Below are positions 53,611 to 64,000 of a stretch of 64,000 nt of DNA, piece by piece; within the stretch, counting starts at the first letter, position 1; each line of letters starts with the position of its first letter. Both the position numbers and the translations under genes were made by a program. This DNA comes from Holophagales bacterium (lineage in GTDB: Bacteria > Acidobacteriota > Thermoanaerobaculia > Multivoradales > Multivoraceae): positions 126,501 through 190,500 of the forward strand of contig VYDI01000019.1 of the NCBI GenBank assembly GCA_009843505.1. Direction: 5' to 3'. The notes below the pieces were generated by a model that searched no databases, was not told the DNA's origin, and was given only the letters and a program-made list of their open reading frames with translations.

Positions 53611-53661
53611 GCAGCCAGTGTGGACCGCCGGAGTCCCTCGACCTCAGTGACGGCCGAAACG

Positions 53662-53737
<76 letters not shown>

Positions 53738-53768
53738 ACGTTCGGCGGCGCGCGAGTGTAGCAGTCTC

Positions 53769-54320
53769 CTAGAAGTGGTACGCCACTCCGGCGTGAACGG
53801 TGGCGTGGGTGCTGGAGGCGTCGAGGTCCGCGTAGTGACCCACCAGCTCGACCATGATCGAGAAGCGCTCGTTGATCGGGAAGTCGCCCGTCACGCCCAG
53901 GGTCAGGCCGACTCCCTCGTCGCTCTCGGTCCCGTCGCCGAGCTGGTACACGCCGAGGCCCATGAACACGCCCGATTCGTAGTAGAGGTCGTTGAACCGG
54001 TACTCGCCGGCGACCGTCGCGTAGCGGAAGGTGGGGCTCGCCAGCGTGCCGATCTGGTCGCCGCTCAGGTCCGTGCTGCCGACCCGGACGCCGACCGAGG
54101 TGCGCGGCTGGGTACGCCACGAGAAGCTCGCCAGGAACCCCGCGTGGTCGAGGCCGCCGTCGGGCTCTCCGTCCAGGCTGCCGCCGAAGGTCGGTCCGAG
54201 CGAGACGGTGTAGCTGTACTGCCCCTGGGCGCCGGCGCTCGCCGCGCCCGCGAGCAGCAGGAGGACTGTCGCCAGCGCCGGCACGGCGGCGGCGCGTAGC
54301 TTTCGTTTCCGTGAGGTCAA
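53769..54320 (-). CDS. Outer-membrane beta-barrel protein of unknown function
   Basis: 183 residues from TTG 54320 with a GGAG Shine-Dalgarno. A signal peptide (ALATVLLLLAGAASAGAQ), then alternating strands (YSYTVSLGPTFGGSL, SFSWRTQPRTSVGVRVGS, GVGLTLGVTGDFPINERF) ending in AGVAYHF, the aromatic terminus used by BAM-inserted barrels. About eight strands are expected. It resembles OmpW/OmpA-like small barrels without a close match. A TATACT box lies further upstream. Confidence 0.75.
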   Translation of the reverse strand: MTSRKRKLRAAAVPALATVLLLLAGAASAGAQGQYSYTVSLGPTFGGSLDGEPDGGLDHAGFLASFSWRTQPRTSVGVRVGSTDLSGDQIGTLASPTFRYATVAGEYRFNDLYYESGVFMGLGVYQLGDGTESDEGVGLTLGVTGDFPINERFSIMVELVGHYADLDASSTHATVHAGVAYHF

Positions 54321-54386
54321 GAGAGTCTCCTTGGTCCGCGCGCCGGGCAGTATAGACGCGGGCTGAATCCGTCCTGGTCGGTAGGA

Positions 54387-55121
54387 ATGACCGCAGACGG
54401 CCCACCCACCCGAAGAAGACTGCCCACCTGTTTCTACGGATCAGGAGCACAAAACGTCTGTCGGCTGGCGCGACGTTTCCTGACCTTCGCCCTCTGGCTG
54501 CTGCTGCCCCGGCCCTGCCTGACCTGCTCGGCCCCGGCCGAACGGGAGCTCGGGCTGTGCAAGCCGTGCCGGCGCCTGCTCGAGTCCCCGCCCCGGGGCG
54601 CGGCTCGCGAGGACCGCCTGGAAGGCAGTGACGGTTTCTTCTGGCTCTGGGTCTACCGCCCGCCGCTCGACCAGGTCATCCTGGGCCTGAAGTACCGCCG
54701 GCTGGACTACCTGGGCCGCCACATCGCCGACGAGGCGAGCACTCGCCTGGGAATCGAGCTGCGGCGCGCCGACGTTCTCGTACCCATGCCCATGCACTGG
54801 CGCCGGCGGCTCGCCCGAGGCCACAACCACGCCGAGTCGATCGCCCGGCCGCTGGCCCGGCGTCTCGGGCGACCGCTCTCGACCGCGCTGAGAAGGCGGA
54901 CCCTGGGCAGGCCGCAGGTCGGCCGCGGCCGCCGTCAACGGCTGGTCAATCCGGGAATCGCCTTCACCTGCGGGAGACCCGCCGCCATTCGGGACCGCGT
55001 CGTGCTCCTCGTCGACGACGTCGTGACCACCGGGGCCACCGCAGGCAAGGCCGCCCATGCCCTCAAGGCGGCGGGCGCCGGGAAGGTCATCGTCTTCGCC
55101 GCGGCCCGCACACAGACCTGA
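54387..55121 (+). CDS. ComF family phosphoribosyltransferase-like protein
   Basis: 244 residues. A zinc ribbon start (CLTCSAP, LCKPCRRLL), VILGLKYRRLDYLGRHIADE, VPMPMHWRRRLARGHNHAESIAR and the PRPP-binding VVLLVDDVVTTGATAGKAAHALKAAG. ComF proteins support DNA uptake and are otherwise general. The gene has a short AGGA near its ATG. It is followed by an outer-membrane receptor-like gene 33 bp on. Confidence 0.9.
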   Translation: MTADGPPTRRRLPTCFYGSGAQNVCRLARRFLTFALWLLLPRPCLTCSAPAERELGLCKPCRRLLESPPRGAAREDRLEGSDGFFWLWVYRPPLDQVILGLKYRRLDYLGRHIADEASTRLGIELRRADVLVPMPMHWRRRLARGHNHAESIARPLARRLGRPLSTALRRRTLGRPQVGRGRRQRLVNPGIAFTCGRPAAIRDRVVLLVDDVVTTGATAGKAAHALKAAGAGKVIVFAAARTQT

Positions 55122-55138
55122 CCCCGCACGCCGTCCGC

Positions 55139-55144
55139 TATAGT
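55139..55144 (+). promoter_or_regulatory. TANNNT box (TATAGT) before outer-membrane protein gene
   Basis: TATAGT ends 10 nt before ATG 55155, with no Shine-Dalgarno. The alternative GTG 55143 lies inside the box and is therefore rejected as start. Confidence 0.45.
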
Positions 55145-55154
55145 GATTCTCAAC

Positions 55155-57230
55155 ATGACCTGCCGGATGCATCCCGGCGACTCCCGGTCGACCGCTGTGC
55201 GAGTGCGCATGCTCTCTGCCGGAGTCCTGGCGCCCGTCGCCGCCATCGCCCTCCTGGGCACCGCGCCGCTCCAGGCCGGCCTCGACCTGCCGAGTCTGGG
55301 CGATCCAACGGCCGGGCGGCTCGTCGGCCGGGTCCACGCCGGCAAGGCGCCGCTTCCCGCCGCCCGCGTCTACGTCTACGACGTCGCCGATCGCAGCAAG
55401 CAGAGGACGACGACCGATCGCTTCGGCCGCTACGCCTTCCAGCCCCTGCCGGCCGGCGTCTACCGCGTGATCGCTCACCGGCCGGGCTTCGTGCCCGCGG
55501 TGGCGGAACTCGTGCGCACGACGAGCGAGTCGGCGCAATCGCTCGACTTCGAACTGAGCGCCCGCGAGCGCCGGCCCGCTGGCGAGGAGACGGGCAGCGG
55601 CGAAGAGGACTTCTGGTCCGTCCGGCAGCGCATACCAAACGACGTCCTGCGCCAGATCCAGATCGCGGAAGCGATCGCGGACGATCAGGACTGGGCGCTC
55701 GAGTCGGCGGTCCAGCGCGAGCGGTTCGAGGCGGAGTTGCGGACGCTGTCGGGTATCGAGGACGCGGGCGGCGACGCCGGCGCCCGGGTGCTCGGCAGTC
55801 AGTTCGATCTCCGCAGCCGGTTCGGCGAGACCCACCTCGCCCTGCGGTCCGACCTGCGCGAGTTCGAGCGCCAGGTGTTCAACGAAGACCATCAGCAACT
55901 CGGCGACAGCCAGGCCTTCGCCCTCGACGTGAACCACCGGGGTTCGAACGTCCAGATCACGTCGCAGCGACACCGCTTCCACGGCGGCGATTTCCACGGC
56001 GGCGATGCGGCGGCCTGGGACGACTGGGGTCCGACCCCGTTCGCCGGCCTCGAGAGCTACGGCCTCAGGGTCGAACAGGCGGCCGGCGCCGGCGACGCCC
56101 ACTTCGAGGCCCGGTACACCGCCGACCAGAACTTCCACCACGGCTTCGGCGACCTCTACGCCGGCCAGAGCGGTCTGCACAGTCTGGCGCTGGCGGCCCT
56201 CGACTCGCCGATGTCCTCGACGACCCTGGAGTTCCGGGGCGGCTACGAGCGGCAGATCACCGCCAACGCCTCGCTCGAAGCCGGACTCAGCTACCGCGAG
56301 CGACAGGCCTACGGGAACGGCCGCTTCTCGACCTGGGGCGAGGATCCCCACCAGCGCTTCGACGTGTTCAGCCAGGGCAACTGGGAGATCCAGCCCACGG
56401 TCGTTCTCGAGTACGGGATGTTCAGCACGCTGAGCGACGGCAACGTCTCGTTCACGCCCCGCGCCGGCTTCGTCGTCGAACTCGGTTCCAACTGGCTGGC
56501 CGCCGTGTCCGCCAGCGAGAGGGTCGACTCGGAACACCTCCTCTTCCGCGACTTCCTGCAGGTGCAGTACCACGACGACGACGCCTGCACCGCCACCTTT
56601 GAGCACTGCTACCGGATCGATCTCAGCCGGCGGCTCGGCGCCACGGACGACAGCAACCGCGTCGAGTTCGGCGTCGCGCAGCGCCAGTTCGCGGACAGCG
56701 TCCGGCTGTACTTCAGCCGCGACATCTTCGAACGGCTCGAGAGCCTGCTGCTGCTCGACGGCGACCAGGTCGCCGAACTCCACTTCGGGCTCCAGCAGCG
56801 CCTGGGCGAGAAGATCCTGACCCGGATCAGCTCTTCGGCCGCTTCGGGCGGCGGCGGCCTGCTCCGCGCCGTCGACGGCAGCGGCAACAACCTCGAGAAC
56901 CAGGTCCGCTACGTGATCGCCAGCGTCGACACCCAGTTCGAGCGCAGCTCAACCGGCGTCCTGCTCGCCTTCCGGCGGGTGGATCAGGAACTGTCGCCGG
57001 TCGCCCGGGACGCCCGGTTCCCGCCCGCAGGCCCGAACTCGGTGCTCTCCGTCGAGCGCCTGCAGCTCCTGTTGACGCAGGGACTGCCCTGGGTCACCGG
57101 CACCGGCATCCAGAACTGGGCTCTGCAACTCGAGATGCAACTCAGCCGCGGTCACCTCCCGGTCGACTCCAGCCAGGACCCGGACCAGTTGCGCCGCCGG
57201 GTCGTCGCGGGTATCGCGGTCCGCTTCTAG
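55155..57230 (+). CDS. TonB-dependent-receptor-like outer-membrane protein with CarboxypepD_reg-like domain
   Basis: 691 residues from ATG 55155. A signal peptide, then a carboxypeptidase-regulatory-like beta-sandwich (LVGRVHAGKAPLPAARVYVYDV, GRYAFQPLPAGVYRVIAHRPGF, about 50-120). The rest has long amphipathic strands (FDLRSRFGETHLALRSDLREF, VVLEYGMFSTLSDGNVSFTPR) ending in VVAGIAVRF, a barrel-type terminus. No plug domain is obvious, so a TonB role is uncertain. It is common in Acidobacteriota and Bacteroidota-like envelopes. Confidence 0.7.
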   Translation: MTCRMHPGDSRSTAVRVRMLSAGVLAPVAAIALLGTAPLQAGLDLPSLGDPTAGRLVGRVHAGKAPLPAARVYVYDVADRSKQRTTTDRFGRYAFQPLPAGVYRVIAHRPGFVPAVAELVRTTSESAQSLDFELSARERRPAGEETGSGEEDFWSVRQRIPNDVLRQIQIAEAIADDQDWALESAVQRERFEAELRTLSGIEDAGGDAGARVLGSQFDLRSRFGETHLALRSDLREFERQVFNEDHQQLGDSQAFALDVNHRGSNVQITSQRHRFHGGDFHGGDAAAWDDWGPTPFAGLESYGLRVEQAAGAGDAHFEARYTADQNFHHGFGDLYAGQSGLHSLALAALDSPMSSTTLEFRGGYERQITANASLEAGLSYRERQAYGNGRFSTWGEDPHQRFDVFSQGNWEIQPTVVLEYGMFSTLSDGNVSFTPRAGFVVELGSNWLAAVSASERVDSEHLLFRDFLQVQYHDDDACTATFEHCYRIDLSRRLGATDDSNRVEFGVAQRQFADSVRLYFSRDIFERLESLLLLDGDQVAELHFGLQQRLGEKILTRISSSAASGGGGLLRAVDGSGNNLENQVRYVIASVDTQFERSSTGVLLAFRRVDQELSPVARDARFPPAGPNSVLSVERLQLLLTQGLPWVTGTGIQNWALQLEMQLSRGHLPVDSSQDPDQLRRRVVAGIAVRF

Positions 57231-57487
57231 AAACTGCCGGTGCGCCGGCCTGGAGGCTTGGTGTCCGGGTTAGGGGATGAGCTTGATCGCGGCGACGATC
57301 AGGGCGCGCTTGGTTGATCGTAACGTAACTCGGCCTGTCCACGGAGGCCTTCCCTGCCGACCTGGACGGAATCCAGGCGCTGAATCCTGATTCAAGAAAC
57401 CGGTTCAAAACCAACAGGTTGAACTCCAACCGCCTGAAGCGCTCCCTACATGTCCTAGAATCAGGCGGATAGCCGGGGAATCTCACC
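57231..57487. other. Intergenic region without a credible gene
   Basis: This stretch is less GC-rich than the neighbours and has several short inverted words such as GGTTGAACTCCAACC near 57420. Only short, unconvincing ORFs occur. It is probably the upstream regulatory region of the kinase gene and could hold enhancer sites for its NtrC-type partner. Confidence 0.4.
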
Positions 57488-57501
57488 GGCACAGTACGTG
57501 C
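57488..57501 (+). promoter_or_regulatory. Sigma-54 promoter candidate
   Basis: GGCACAGTACGTGC has GG at -24 and GC at -12 with exactly 10 bp between, and matches GGCAC and TGC of the sigma-54 consensus. It lies about 85 bp upstream of the histidine kinase gene, whose partner is a sigma-54 activator, so autoregulation is plausible. Confidence 0.5.
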
Positions 57502-57586
57502 TTACGGAAAACTGAATTGCCCCGAAGGCGGCCTTCCGGTCGCACCTGAGGCACAGAAGACACACCTCACGACGAGCGACCCAGCG

Positions 57587-60399
57587 ATGCGCATCGAGTC
57601 CCGACCCGCCCGGCTCGGCCTGACCGCTGCGCTGTTGCTCGCGACGATCCTGGTCGTCGGCCTGGGCGGCTTCTCCATGGGCCGCAAGGTGAGTTCCTTC
57701 CAGGATGTCGGACTCGTCGTCGAGACCGTTGCCGGCGAGATGCGCGTGCTCGCCGCCGCCGACGGGTCGGAACTGCTGTCCGAGGACGTCATCGTCCTGG
57801 CCAACGGTGAACCGCCGCTATCGGCGGACGAACTGGAGCGCCTGCTGCGGCGCCGCCCGGAGAGCGACCTGCAGGTGCTCCGGGAGACCGGCGAAGGCGA
57901 GGAACTGGTCACGGCGCTGCACCGGCTGCCCCGCCTCAGCCTCGACTGGGCCTACATCGCCCTCGCCCTTACCGGGATCGCCTACCTGCTGATCGGGCTC
58001 TACACCCTGAGCCGCCAGCGCAGTCGCCAGATACTCCTCTTCCACCTCTGGGCCCTGACCTCCGCCGCCCTCTACCTGGTGACGCCGATCGCGCCCTTCG
58101 ACGCGATCGACCGCCTCTTCTACCTCGTCGACGGCGCCTGCCGGCTTCTGCTGCCGCCCCTCACGCTGCACTTCTTCCTGGTGTTCCCGGTGCGCCCGAA
58201 CTCCATCTGGGCGCGCCGCGCGGTGCCCTGGCTCTATCTGCCGTCCGCCGCCCTGCTCGCCCTGCAGCTCGACCAGATCTTCGGAGCCGGCCGGCTGGCC
58301 GGAGATCTCACGGCCAGCGCGCTCGAGCGGCAGGACCGTGTCGAGCTGCTGCTGCTGGTGGCCTACGCGCTGGCCGCCGCCGCGGTGCTCGGCCGACGCC
58401 TGCTGTCCAGGCGCGACTGGGAGCAGGGACGGCAGACGCAGTGGATCGCCTTCGGCGTCGCCGGCGGCTACCTGCCGTTCCTCGTGCTCTACGTGGTGCC
58501 GTTCGCACTGGAGTTGCCGGCGCCTGGCTGGCTCGACGCTCTCGCGGTGGCGCCGCTGGCCCTGGTTCCGCTCAGCTTCGCCTACGCCCTGCTCCGCTAC
58601 CGCCTGTGGGACGTGGCGGTGATCGCCCGCGACGTGGCGACCTACGCGCTAACGGTGCTCCTCGCCGTGCTCGGTTTCTCCCTGCTGAGCCTGCTCATTC
58701 GCCGGGGCGTGCCCGAGGACATGGTCGTCGCCAGGGGCTTCCTGAACGCCAGCGCCCTGCTCGTCGTCGGAACCCTCTCGATACCGGTCAAGCAGGGCCT
58801 TGGCTCGAGTCTCCAGCGGCTCCAGTACCGCGCCCAGCGCAGCCGCCGGGCGCTGCAGCGGCTCGGCGAGGAGCTGCTCCACGAACGGGACCTCGGGCGA
58901 CTGGCGTCGAGCCTGCTGCGCGAACTGGAAGAGGGCCTGGACCTCGAACAGAGCAACCTGTTCCTGGTCGAAGGCGACCACCTGACGCCAGTACGGGAGG
59001 AGCCCGAAGCGCCGGAGTTCGAACTCGCCGAGGTCGACGCCTCGATCTGGAGCGAGTCTCACCGGGCCCTGGAGCGGGCGCCGCTGGCCGACGCCGCGGA
59101 CACCGGCTACCTGCGCCTCGCGGTGCTCGGCTATCACTACGTCTTCCCGCTCCAGGTACGGGACCGGACGGTCGGTCTGCTCTGCGTCGGCCGTCGCATC
59201 GGCGGCGCGCCGCTCTCCACCGACGACTTGACCCTGATCCGACAGCTCCTGAACCAGGCGGTGCTGGCGATCGAGAACGCGCAACTGCTCGAGCAGAGAC
59301 AGCGGCAACTGATCCGGGTCTCCGAGCTCAAGCAGTTCAGCGAGGAGATCATCGAGTCCTCTCCGGCCGGCATCGCCGTCATCGACGGAACGAACCGGAT
59401 CGTCACCGCGAACGGCGCCTTCGGGGCTCTCGTGGGCCAGCCCAGGAACGAGGTCGGCGACAGGCCGCTCGACGATCTCATCCCGCTCCACCTGTTTCCG
59501 CGGCAGGACGACCCGCCGGTCGAGGTGCGCTTCGAGGATCCGACCCGGACCGAGAAGTACCTCCAGTTATCCGTCGCGGCGTTCCAGGGCGCCGCGCCCG
59601 GCCACCGGGTGGTCGTGGCGCACGACGTCACCGAGCGGGTGGCCATGAAGCGCGAGCTGGCGGAGAAGGAGCGCCTGGCGGCTCTCGGAGCCATGGCCGC
59701 CGGCGTCGCCCACGAGGTGAACACGCCGCTCACGGGAATCTCCAGCTACGCCCAGATGCTGCTGGCCGAAACCTCCGATCAGGATCCGCGGCGGCGCCTG
59801 CTGCGCAAGGTCGAACGCCAGACCTTCCGGGCCGCCCGCATCGTCAACACGCTCCTCGACTTCGCGCGCCGCGGCCGGCACGAACCGGCGCCTGTCGACC
59901 TGGGGCTAGTGGTCAAGGAAAGCTGCGACGCGCTGGCGGAGCGGTTCGCCGACGCCCGCGTCGAACTCCAGGTGGACCTCGGTCCGTGCGGCAAGGTCTG
60001 GGTGCCCGGCAACGACACGGAACTCGGCCAGGTACTCGCCAACCTGATGATCAACGCGCTCGACGCGATGACCGAGGCCGGCAGCAAGGAGAGACGTCTC
60101 TCGCTGGCGGTTCAAAACTCGGGCGACACGATCGACGTATTCATCGACGACACCGGGCCCGGCATTCCCGAGCAGCACCTTGAACGCGTATTCGAACCCT
60201 TCTTCTCCACCCGCAAGGCCGCTGGAGGCACCGGCCTGGGGCTCTCCATCAGCCAGGAAATCGTCCGCCGCCACGGCGGCGACCTGGTCGCCTCGAACCT
60301 TCCGTCCGGCGGCTGCCGCCTCACGCTCCGTCTGCCCACGATGCGCCGACCGCAACCCATGATGCCCCGACCGCAGCCCCTGTCGAAGGAGAACGACGA

Positions 60400-60403
<4 letters not shown>
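57587..60403 (+). CDS. Membrane sensor histidine kinase (NtrB-like) with PDZ-like, GAF and PAS regions
   Basis: 938 residues. One membrane helix (about 12-32), an extracytoplasmic PDZ-like segment (SELLSEDVIVLANGEPP), about seven further helices (118-395), a GAF-like region (LERAPLADAADTGYLRLAVLG), a PAS domain (AGIAVIDGTNRIVTANGAFGALVG), HisKA with phospho-acceptor GVAHEVNTPLTGISSYAQML, and HATPase with VLANLMINALDAM and GTGLGLSIS. It phosphorylates the response regulator encoded 4 bp into its end. The input is probably a membrane or envelope signal. Confidence 0.92.
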
Positions 60404-61775
<1,372 letters not shown>

Positions 61776-61779
<4 letters not shown>

Positions 61780-62399
61780 GCGAAGGCGCGCGGCTCGAAG
61801 TCCTCGGCGTTCACGATCGAGGCGCTGTCGCCGGTGGCCCGGATGACGAAGAAGCCCTGTCGTTCGGCGTGGAGGGCCACGTCGTCCGACGCCTGAAGCC
61901 AGGCCATCGCGCCGTAGACCTTGCGATCGCGGTACTCGGGCCACCACTCCTTGAAGCGGACCAGCTTCGAACGGAACCGCCCGACATCCTCCGGACGAAG
62001 CGTCGTCTTGACCTCGACCACGACGATCTCCTCGCCGTTCACCGCCATGATGTCCACCTCGTAGCTCTCACCGCCTCGCCGCGTCAGCGTACGCTGCGCG
62101 AGACTCCGAACGCCGATACCCCGGCCGTCCAGCAACCTGACCAGATCGCCACTGACGAGGCTCTCCATCAGCTTGCCCCACTGCGTCGTGAACAGGTCCT
62201 CCGCCTTCTTGAGACGGCGGTCCGTCTCCTTCATCTGCCGGTCCGTCTCCTTCATCTGCCGGTCCAGTTCCTCGCTTCTTTCTTTCTGGGACTTCCTGTC
62301 CTCCCTGATGCTCTCGGTGATCGCCTCGATGTTCCGGGTGAGTTCCCGCAACCGCTCGAGGGTTGGAGCTTCGCCGCTTTCTTCGTGGGGAATGGTCAT
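61776..62399 (-). CDS. Coiled-coil PD-(D/E)XK nuclease-like protein
   Basis: 207 residues from ATG 62399. An N-terminal coiled coil with a repeated DRQMKETDRQMKETDRRLKK, then GESYEVDIMAVNGEEIVVVEVKTTL, a D-x(10)-ExK arrangement typical of PD-(D/E)XK nucleases and of DUF3782/DUF1780-like proteins found in many genomes. Its role is unknown; defence or DNA repair is possible. Its stop codon shares CTAG with the NtrC-type gene end. An in-frame upstream extension (to 62534) is not protein-like. Confidence 0.7.
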
Positions 62400-62523
62400 G
62401 TTCGGTCGTCGCCTCTCTTCGGTTGTGGCGCCAGGGCGCCGTGAAGCGGTGGGACCTGGTTGCAAGCAGGCCGGGGGGCAACGCCGCGCAAAGCCGGCAA
62501 GGGACTCGGAGAGTACCAGCCGG

Positions 62524-63405
62524 CTAGGGCTCAACGAGGCCGTCGTACGCCTCGGGCCGGCGGTCGCGGTAGAACTGCCACACGGAGCGCACCTCGTCGA
62601 TCATTCCGAGGTCGAGGTCCGCGACCAGGAGTTCGTCCTCGTCCCTTGACGCCTGGGCGACGATCTCGCCCCTCGGGCTCACGAAGTAGCTGCTGCCGTA
62701 GAACGAGCCGAGGTTCCAGGGCTTCTCGGTGCCGACGCGGTTGATGCAGCCCATGAAGTAGCCGTTCGCGACCGCGTGGGCCGGCTGCTCGATCGTCCAC
62801 AGGTGGTCGGAAAGGCCGGCGACGGTGGCCGACGGGTTGTAGACGATCTCGGCGCCGGCGAGACCCAGGGCCCGCGCGCCCTCGGGAAAGTGGCGGTCGT
62901 AGCAGATGTAGACGCCGATCCGGCCGAAGGCCGTGTCGAACACCGGGTAGCCCAGGTTCCCAGGGCGGAAGAAGTACTTCTCCCAGAAGCCGGCCACCTG
63001 CGGGATATGGGTCTTGCGGTACTTGCCTAGGTAGCTGCCGTCGGCGTCGATGACGGCGGCCGTGTTGTAGAGGATGCCCGCGGTTTCCCGCTCGTAGACC
63101 GGCACGACGATCACCATGCCGAACCGGCGCGCGTACTCGGCCATCCGCTCGGTCGCCGGGCCGGGAACCGGCTCCGCGGCCGCGAACCAGCTCGAGTCCT
63201 GGCCGGGGCAGAAGTACGGCGTGTTGAACACCTCCTGCAGGCAGAGGACCTGGACGCCCTGGCGGCCGGCGTCCTCGATGTAGGGAATGTGCTTGGCCGT
63301 CATCGCCTCGACCGTGGCGGCGACCTCTTCGGCCGACGCGCCGTCGCCGCAAGTGCCCTCCGGCAACGACATCTGGATCAGGCCGGACTTCAACATTCTG
63401 CTCAT
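62524..63405 (-). CDS. Beta-ureidopropionase / N-carbamoylputrescine amidase family (nitrilase fold)
   Basis: 293 residues with a GGAGAAG Shine-Dalgarno. The Glu-Lys-Cys triad is visible: LCLQEVFNTPYF (Glu), GKYRKTHIPQ (Lys) and VYICYDRHFPEGARALGL (Cys). KYFFRPGNLG and EQPAHAVANGYFMGCINRVG match bacterial beta-ureidopropionase. It hydrolyses N-carbamoyl-beta-alanine to beta-alanine, CO2 and ammonia. Position 15 bp after the dihydropyrimidinase gene supports that role over the putrescine one. Confidence 0.9.
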   Translation of the reverse strand: MSRMLKSGLIQMSLPEGTCGDGASAEEVAATVEAMTAKHIPYIEDAGRQGVQVLCLQEVFNTPYFCPGQDSSWFAAAEPVPGPATERMAEYARRFGMVIVVPVYERETAGILYNTAAVIDADGSYLGKYRKTHIPQVAGFWEKYFFRPGNLGYPVFDTAFGRIGVYICYDRHFPEGARALGLAGAEIVYNPSATVAGLSDHLWTIEQPAHAVANGYFMGCINRVGTEKPWNLGSFYGSSYFVSPRGEIVAQASRDEDELLVADLDLGMIDEVRSVWQFYRDRRPEAYDGLVEP

Positions 63406-63420
63406 ATCGCTTCTCCGAAG

Positions 63421-64000
63421 TTAGAACGGGCCGCCGAACAGCCCTCGCTTGAGGAAGTTCCCGCCGCCGGCCCGCCCGTGCCAGATGTTGTCCTCGACGA
63501 CCACCCGGCCGCGGCTGATCACGATCTCCGAGACTCCCTGTACCTCCGTGCCCTCGTACGTGTTGTAGTCCACCCGCATGTGGTGCGTGTGCGGGTTGTT
63601 GGCGCTGATCGTTTCCCGGCGGTCCGGATTGAACACGACGATGTCGGCGTCGCTGCCGACGGCGATCGTCCCCTTCTTCGGGAACAGGCCGAACAGCTTC
63701 GCGGCCGCGGTCGCGGTCAGCTCGACGAACTTGTTGACCGACAACCGCCCGCCCACGACGCCGCCGTTGTAGACCAGGCTCATCCGGTTCTCGACGCCCG
63801 GAGCACCGTTCGGGATCTTGCTGAAGTCGTCTATCCCCAGCACCTTCTGGTCGTGGAAACAGAAGGGGCAATGATCGGTCGAGATGCTCTGCAGGTCGCC
63901 GAAGCCGAGCCCCCGCCACAGGTGGTCCTGGTTCCACTTCTCGCGCAGCGGCGGCGTCATGACGTACTTCGCGCCCTCGAAGTCCTCGTGGTCGTAGCGG
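63421..64000 (-). CDS. Dihydropyrimidinase, C-terminal part (cut by window edge)
   Basis: The reading frame enters at 64000 and ends at 63421, about 193 residues. FEGAKYVMTPPLREK, SISTDHCPFCFHDQK (metal Asp in STDHCPF), IPNGAPGVENRMSLVY and VGSDADIVVFNP are typical of dihydropyrimidinases (hydantoinase fold). It opens the dihydrouracil ring in reductive pyrimidine degradation. The N-terminal metal-binding motifs are outside the window. Confidence 0.92.
   Translation of the reverse strand, partial: RYDHEDFEGAKYVMTPPLREKWNQDHLWRGLGFGDLQSISTDHCPFCFHDQKVLGIDDFSKIPNGAPGVENRMSLVYNGGVVGGRLSVNKFVELTATAAAKLFGLFPKKGTIAVGSDADIVVFNPDRRETISANNPHTHHMRVDYNTYEGTEVQGVSEIVISRGRVVVEDNIWHGRAGGGNFLKRGLFGGPF

Noticed and set aside
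54441..56783. A 780-codon minus-strand ORF opposite comF and the outer-membrane protein gene
   Set aside because: It is a codon-position shadow of the plus-strand genes; no motif is visible.
57282..57395. A 37-codon ORF starting MSLIAATIRARL
   Set aside because: No ribosome binding site, no recognisable family and no promoter box; probably chance.

Overview
The window is GC-rich, gene-dense chromosomal DNA from a diderm (outer-membrane) bacterium. LolA, a PagL-type lipid A deacylase, a WaaE-like LPS glycosyltransferase, System I cytochrome c maturation genes and an outer-membrane receptor-like barrel show the diderm envelope. RNase Y with a YmdB-like phosphoesterase, a selenocysteine tRNA and a sigma-54 two-component pair occur alongside. 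This mix would suit Acidobacteriota (Thermoanaerobaculia-like) or a neighbouring phylum. That placement is inference; no marker in the window settles it. Both edges cut genes: ispA on the left and a dihydropyrimidinase on the right.

Layout. 1-5.7 kb: ispA/Trm112/pagL, a divergent glycosyltransferase, ymdB-rny, a 6S RNA candidate behind zapA, and rplT-rpmI. 5.7-11 kb: the usual thrS-infC-rpmI-rplT block is split by about 3 kb holding two repeat elements and an RNA ligase / PIN nuclease / AAA ATPase cassette; no infC is present; two tRNA-Val genes lie upstream of thrS. 11-19.7 kb: ilvA, a CNNM transporter-like protein, proS, a zinc-ribbon TPR protein, a bactofilin-like membrane protein and an ECF sigma/anti-sigma pair. 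19.8-25.9 kb: a ccm operon (A, B, D, E, F, G, H, I) lacking ccmC. 26-31 kb: aroK, a 38-residue membrane protein, and a mixed operon of PKD lipoprotein, TPR, accB, accC and thiE. 31-46 kb: relA/spoT, secF-secD-yajC, tgt-lolA, an HD hydrolase, trmB, manC, nitroreductase, DsbA-like, holB and tmk. 45-49 kb: a three-enzyme cassette (halogenase-like flavoprotein, radical SAM, asparagine-synthase-like). 49-54 kb: lipoproteins, a lone PilC/GspF protein, moeA, a zinc ribbon protein, tRNA-Sec with a partial duplicate, and tRNA-Ala. 54-64 kb: comF, an outer-membrane receptor-like protein, a histidine kinase/NtrC pair behind a sigma-54 promoter candidate, a PD-(D/E)XK protein and reductive pyrimidine catabolism genes.

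Genome-style signals. Many genes have a TANNNT box 6-11 nt before the start codon and no visible Shine-Dalgarno sequence, which suggests leaderless mRNAs. Many operon genes overlap by ATGA, GTGA or TTGA, and two (tgt, ccmI) appear to start at CTG inside CTGA. Two families of structured repeats are dispersed here; copies of one overlap the N-terminal coding ends of trmB and a radical SAM gene.

The most promising undescribed systems are the ATPase-PIN-RNA ligase cassette (a possible RNA-damage/repair or defence unit) and the flavoprotein/radical SAM/asparagine-synthase cassette. The two repeat families follow.
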